Assembly: GCA_003550625.1 (NCBI GenBank)
Contig: PUKU01000002.1
Coordinates: forward strand, 1 to 6,472
From: Candidatus Aenigmatarchaeota archaeon
GTDB lineage: Archaea; Aenigmatarchaeota; Aenigmatarchaeia; PWEA01
Direction: 5' to 3'
DNA length: 6,472 nt
Of this stretch, positions 5,314 to 6,472 are shown piece after piece; position 1 is the stretch's first letter; each line of letters opens with the position of its first letter. Made by a program: the position numbers and the translations under genes. The notes beneath the pieces were generated by a model. It did no database searches. It saw nothing but the letters and a program-made list of their open reading frames with translations, and had not been told where the DNA came from.

Positions 5314-5535
5314 CTAATTCTGTATGTTCATATGATCTGATAGAAGCTTCTCTTCTTCCCTTTCACTCAGTCTCAGGAGAGAAACAACCACCACAGTTCC
5401 AAAAACTATAGTTAAAACAACAGAACCCCAGGTTGGAATGGGAATATTGGCGATGCCCCATACGTTAAGTAACAGAGAGTAAACGGAAAGTGTAAGTGGC
5501 ACGACCAAAGCAAAAAAACCCTTCGGCTTTATCAT
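5314..5535 (-). CDS. Small two-helix membrane protein, 73 aa
   Basis: I recognise no family. The protein has a short positive N-terminus (MIKPKG), two hydrophobic helices (about 7-28 and 36-55) joined by a Pro-containing turn (NIPIPTWG), and a charged C-terminal tail (SEREEEKLLSDHMNIQN), so both ends are probably cytoplasmic. A TTG at 5541 would add only two residues. I prefer ATG 5535 because it sits about 25-26 nt from a TATA-like box, matching the leaderless pattern of its neighbours. It follows the long orphan gene on the same strand by 31 nt and may also be read through from it. Its stop is back to back with that of the PH-domain gene. Confidence 0.75.
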   Translation of the reverse strand: MIKPKGFFALVVPLTLSVYSLLLNVWGIANIPIPTWGSVVLTIVFGTVVVVSLLRLSEREEEKLLSDHMNIQN

Positions 5536-5555
5536 AAACAACAGTTTATCGGGAG

Positions 5556-5565
5556 TAAATAAAAA
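5556..5565 (-). promoter_or_regulatory. TATA-like/T-rich element before the 73-aa gene
   Basis: The minus strand reads TTTTTATTTA immediately after the stop codon of the long orphan gene. It lies about 25 nt before ATG 5535, so it can act as a TATA box for that gene. The T-run could equally serve as a U-rich terminator for the gene before it. Confidence 0.45.
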
Positions 5566-5566
5566 T

Positions 5567-6472
5567 CTATTCCACTGAACCGGCTTTCAACCTATCGTAC
5601 GTAGCATCTTCGATGTACTTCAAAAAACCGTCTATGGGCATGCGGTACCTACTCTCCGCAGTCTTTGTCTTTTTTATTACATTCTTCTTTGTCTTGGACA
5701 TCAGATCATCTCCCTCCAAACCCCCCTTCATACTGTCCACATACTTGTCCATCTCAACCATAAATGGATCGGAAGTTATGGGTATCATATCGGATTTCTT
5801 CGACCTATCAAAATAGAACTCTGGCTCCATATCCGTTGTTAGAAAGTCACGATACACGTCAAAGTTTCTCTTCCAGTTATCTTCGTTGTACTTGGTTTGA
5901 GAATCCCTTATGAGATCTGCAGCATATTCCGCCAGCTCCTCTGCCTTATGAGCCCTTTCCAGTAGAACAGAAAACCTGGATCCTTCCTCCAGGCCCATGG
6001 CAGCATTAAGATATTTATCTGCATCAAGTGGATCTACTCCCCATACACAGTCCTCCCTCTTCCTCAGAACCAACTCTACTGAAAGGTTGACTATTCCGTC
6101 TTTTGAGTCGAGACTATAATTTATCTCTCTTTCCCTCGGAAGGGACTCTGGATCCACGCCCTTCAGAAACCAGGAAACAGAAGCTTTTTCTTCTCCATGA
6201 AGCTTGTCTTCGTTCCAGGTTTCCACATCTTCGTGTCTCTGCATGTGGTCCATTATCAGATTAGGAAGATTGGAGAAAACAGTGTATCTGTACTTGGTTT
6301 CTGGGACATCGATTTCAAGTGGATTTTCTACCAGATACCTATACTCCCTGGAAAAGTTATCCATGGTACACTCTTCACCTAGGCTCGCTATTTCTTCGTT
6401 TATGGCAACGCTGGGCTTCCGTGTTGTTATCGCAGCCTCCCTGCCCTTTTCATCGAGAACCCTGGTTCTAAA
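5567..6472 (-). CDS. Unrecognised acidic soluble protein, 5'-truncated (>=301 aa)
   Basis: The frame ends at TAG 5567 and stays open to the window edge. An ATG at 6364 would give 265 aa, but the 36 codons before it are also open, look like coding sequence (VLDEKGREAAITTRKPSVAI, Ile as ATA) and are the only open frame on this strand. The true start therefore probably lies outside. An AGGTGA some 10 nt before ATG 6364 keeps an internal start possible. The protein has no membrane segment. It reads as a beta-rich N-terminal part (to about residue 140 of the visible product), a helical middle (SRFSVLLERAHKAEELAEYA), aromatic/acidic segments, then a Lys-rich stretch (SKTKKNVIKKTKTAESR) before the C-terminus. 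I assign no function. Confidence 0.75.
   Translation of the reverse strand, partial: FRTRVLDEKGREAAITTRKPSVAINEEIASLGEECTMDNFSREYRYLVENPLEIDVPETKYRYTVFSNLPNLIMDHMQRHEDVETWNEDKLHGEEKASVSWFLKGVDPESLPREREINYSLDSKDGIVNLSVELVLRKREDCVWGVDPLDADKYLNAAMGLEEGSRFSVLLERAHKAEELAEYAADLIRDSQTKYNEDNWKRNFDVYRDFLTTDMEPEFYFDRSKKSDMIPITSDPFMVEMDKYVDSMKGGLEGDDLMSKTKKNVIKKTKTAESRYRMPIDGFLKYIEDATYDRLKAGSVE

Noticed and set aside
1..6472. Mobile element, CRISPR array, tRNA or defence system
   Set aside because: No transposase or nuclease motifs, direct-repeat arrays, tRNA-like folds or toxin-antitoxin signatures were seen; the small genes do not form a recognisable toxin-antitoxin pair.

Overview
The window looks like a chromosomal segment from an archaeon. 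Most genes are preceded by AT-rich TATA-like boxes. For four of them the box is centred about 25-28 nt upstream of the start codon, which is the geometry of leaderless archaeal transcripts. The base composition is moderately AT-rich by eye, Ile is often ATA and Arg often AGG/AGA, and several proteins are rich in Asp/Glu. A halophilic euryarchaeal or DPANN (for example nanohaloarchaeal) source is a reasonable guess, but the sequence alone does not settle it. I see no rRNA, tRNA, CRISPR array, insertion sequence or phage gene.

Layout. Left (1-716, + strand): a TspO/MBR membrane protein with an inverted repeat over its promoter, then a 47-aa small protein with its own promoter. Centre left (757-2574, - strand): a large exported protein of the C-terminal beta-propeller family (PF09826 type). 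A divergent intergenic region with a GC-rich palindromic block separates it from a + strand pair (2706-3565): a stand-alone rubrerythrin-type rubredoxin domain that overlaps, by 4 nt, an FAD/NAD(P)H reductase of the ferredoxin-reductase family. Centre right: an unrecognised 90-aa acidic protein (+) converges on a - strand pair, a metallo-beta-lactamase-fold hydrolase followed by a 40-aa small protein. Right: a two-TM bacterial-PH-domain membrane protein (+) meets a 73-aa two-TM protein (-) with the two stop codons directly abutting. The last gene is a long unrecognised soluble protein (-) whose reading frame stays open to the window edge, so it is 5'-truncated here.

How the genes may work together. 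The clearest functional unit is the rubredoxin-reductase pair, probably a small NAD(P)H-driven electron-transfer module. TspO, the MBL hydrolase and this pair are compatible with redox or stress roles, but they are separate transcription units and no shared pathway is demonstrated. The window contains several small or orphan proteins (47, 40, 90, 73 and >=301 aa) that I cannot assign. No convincing defence, mobile or biosynthetic system is visible.
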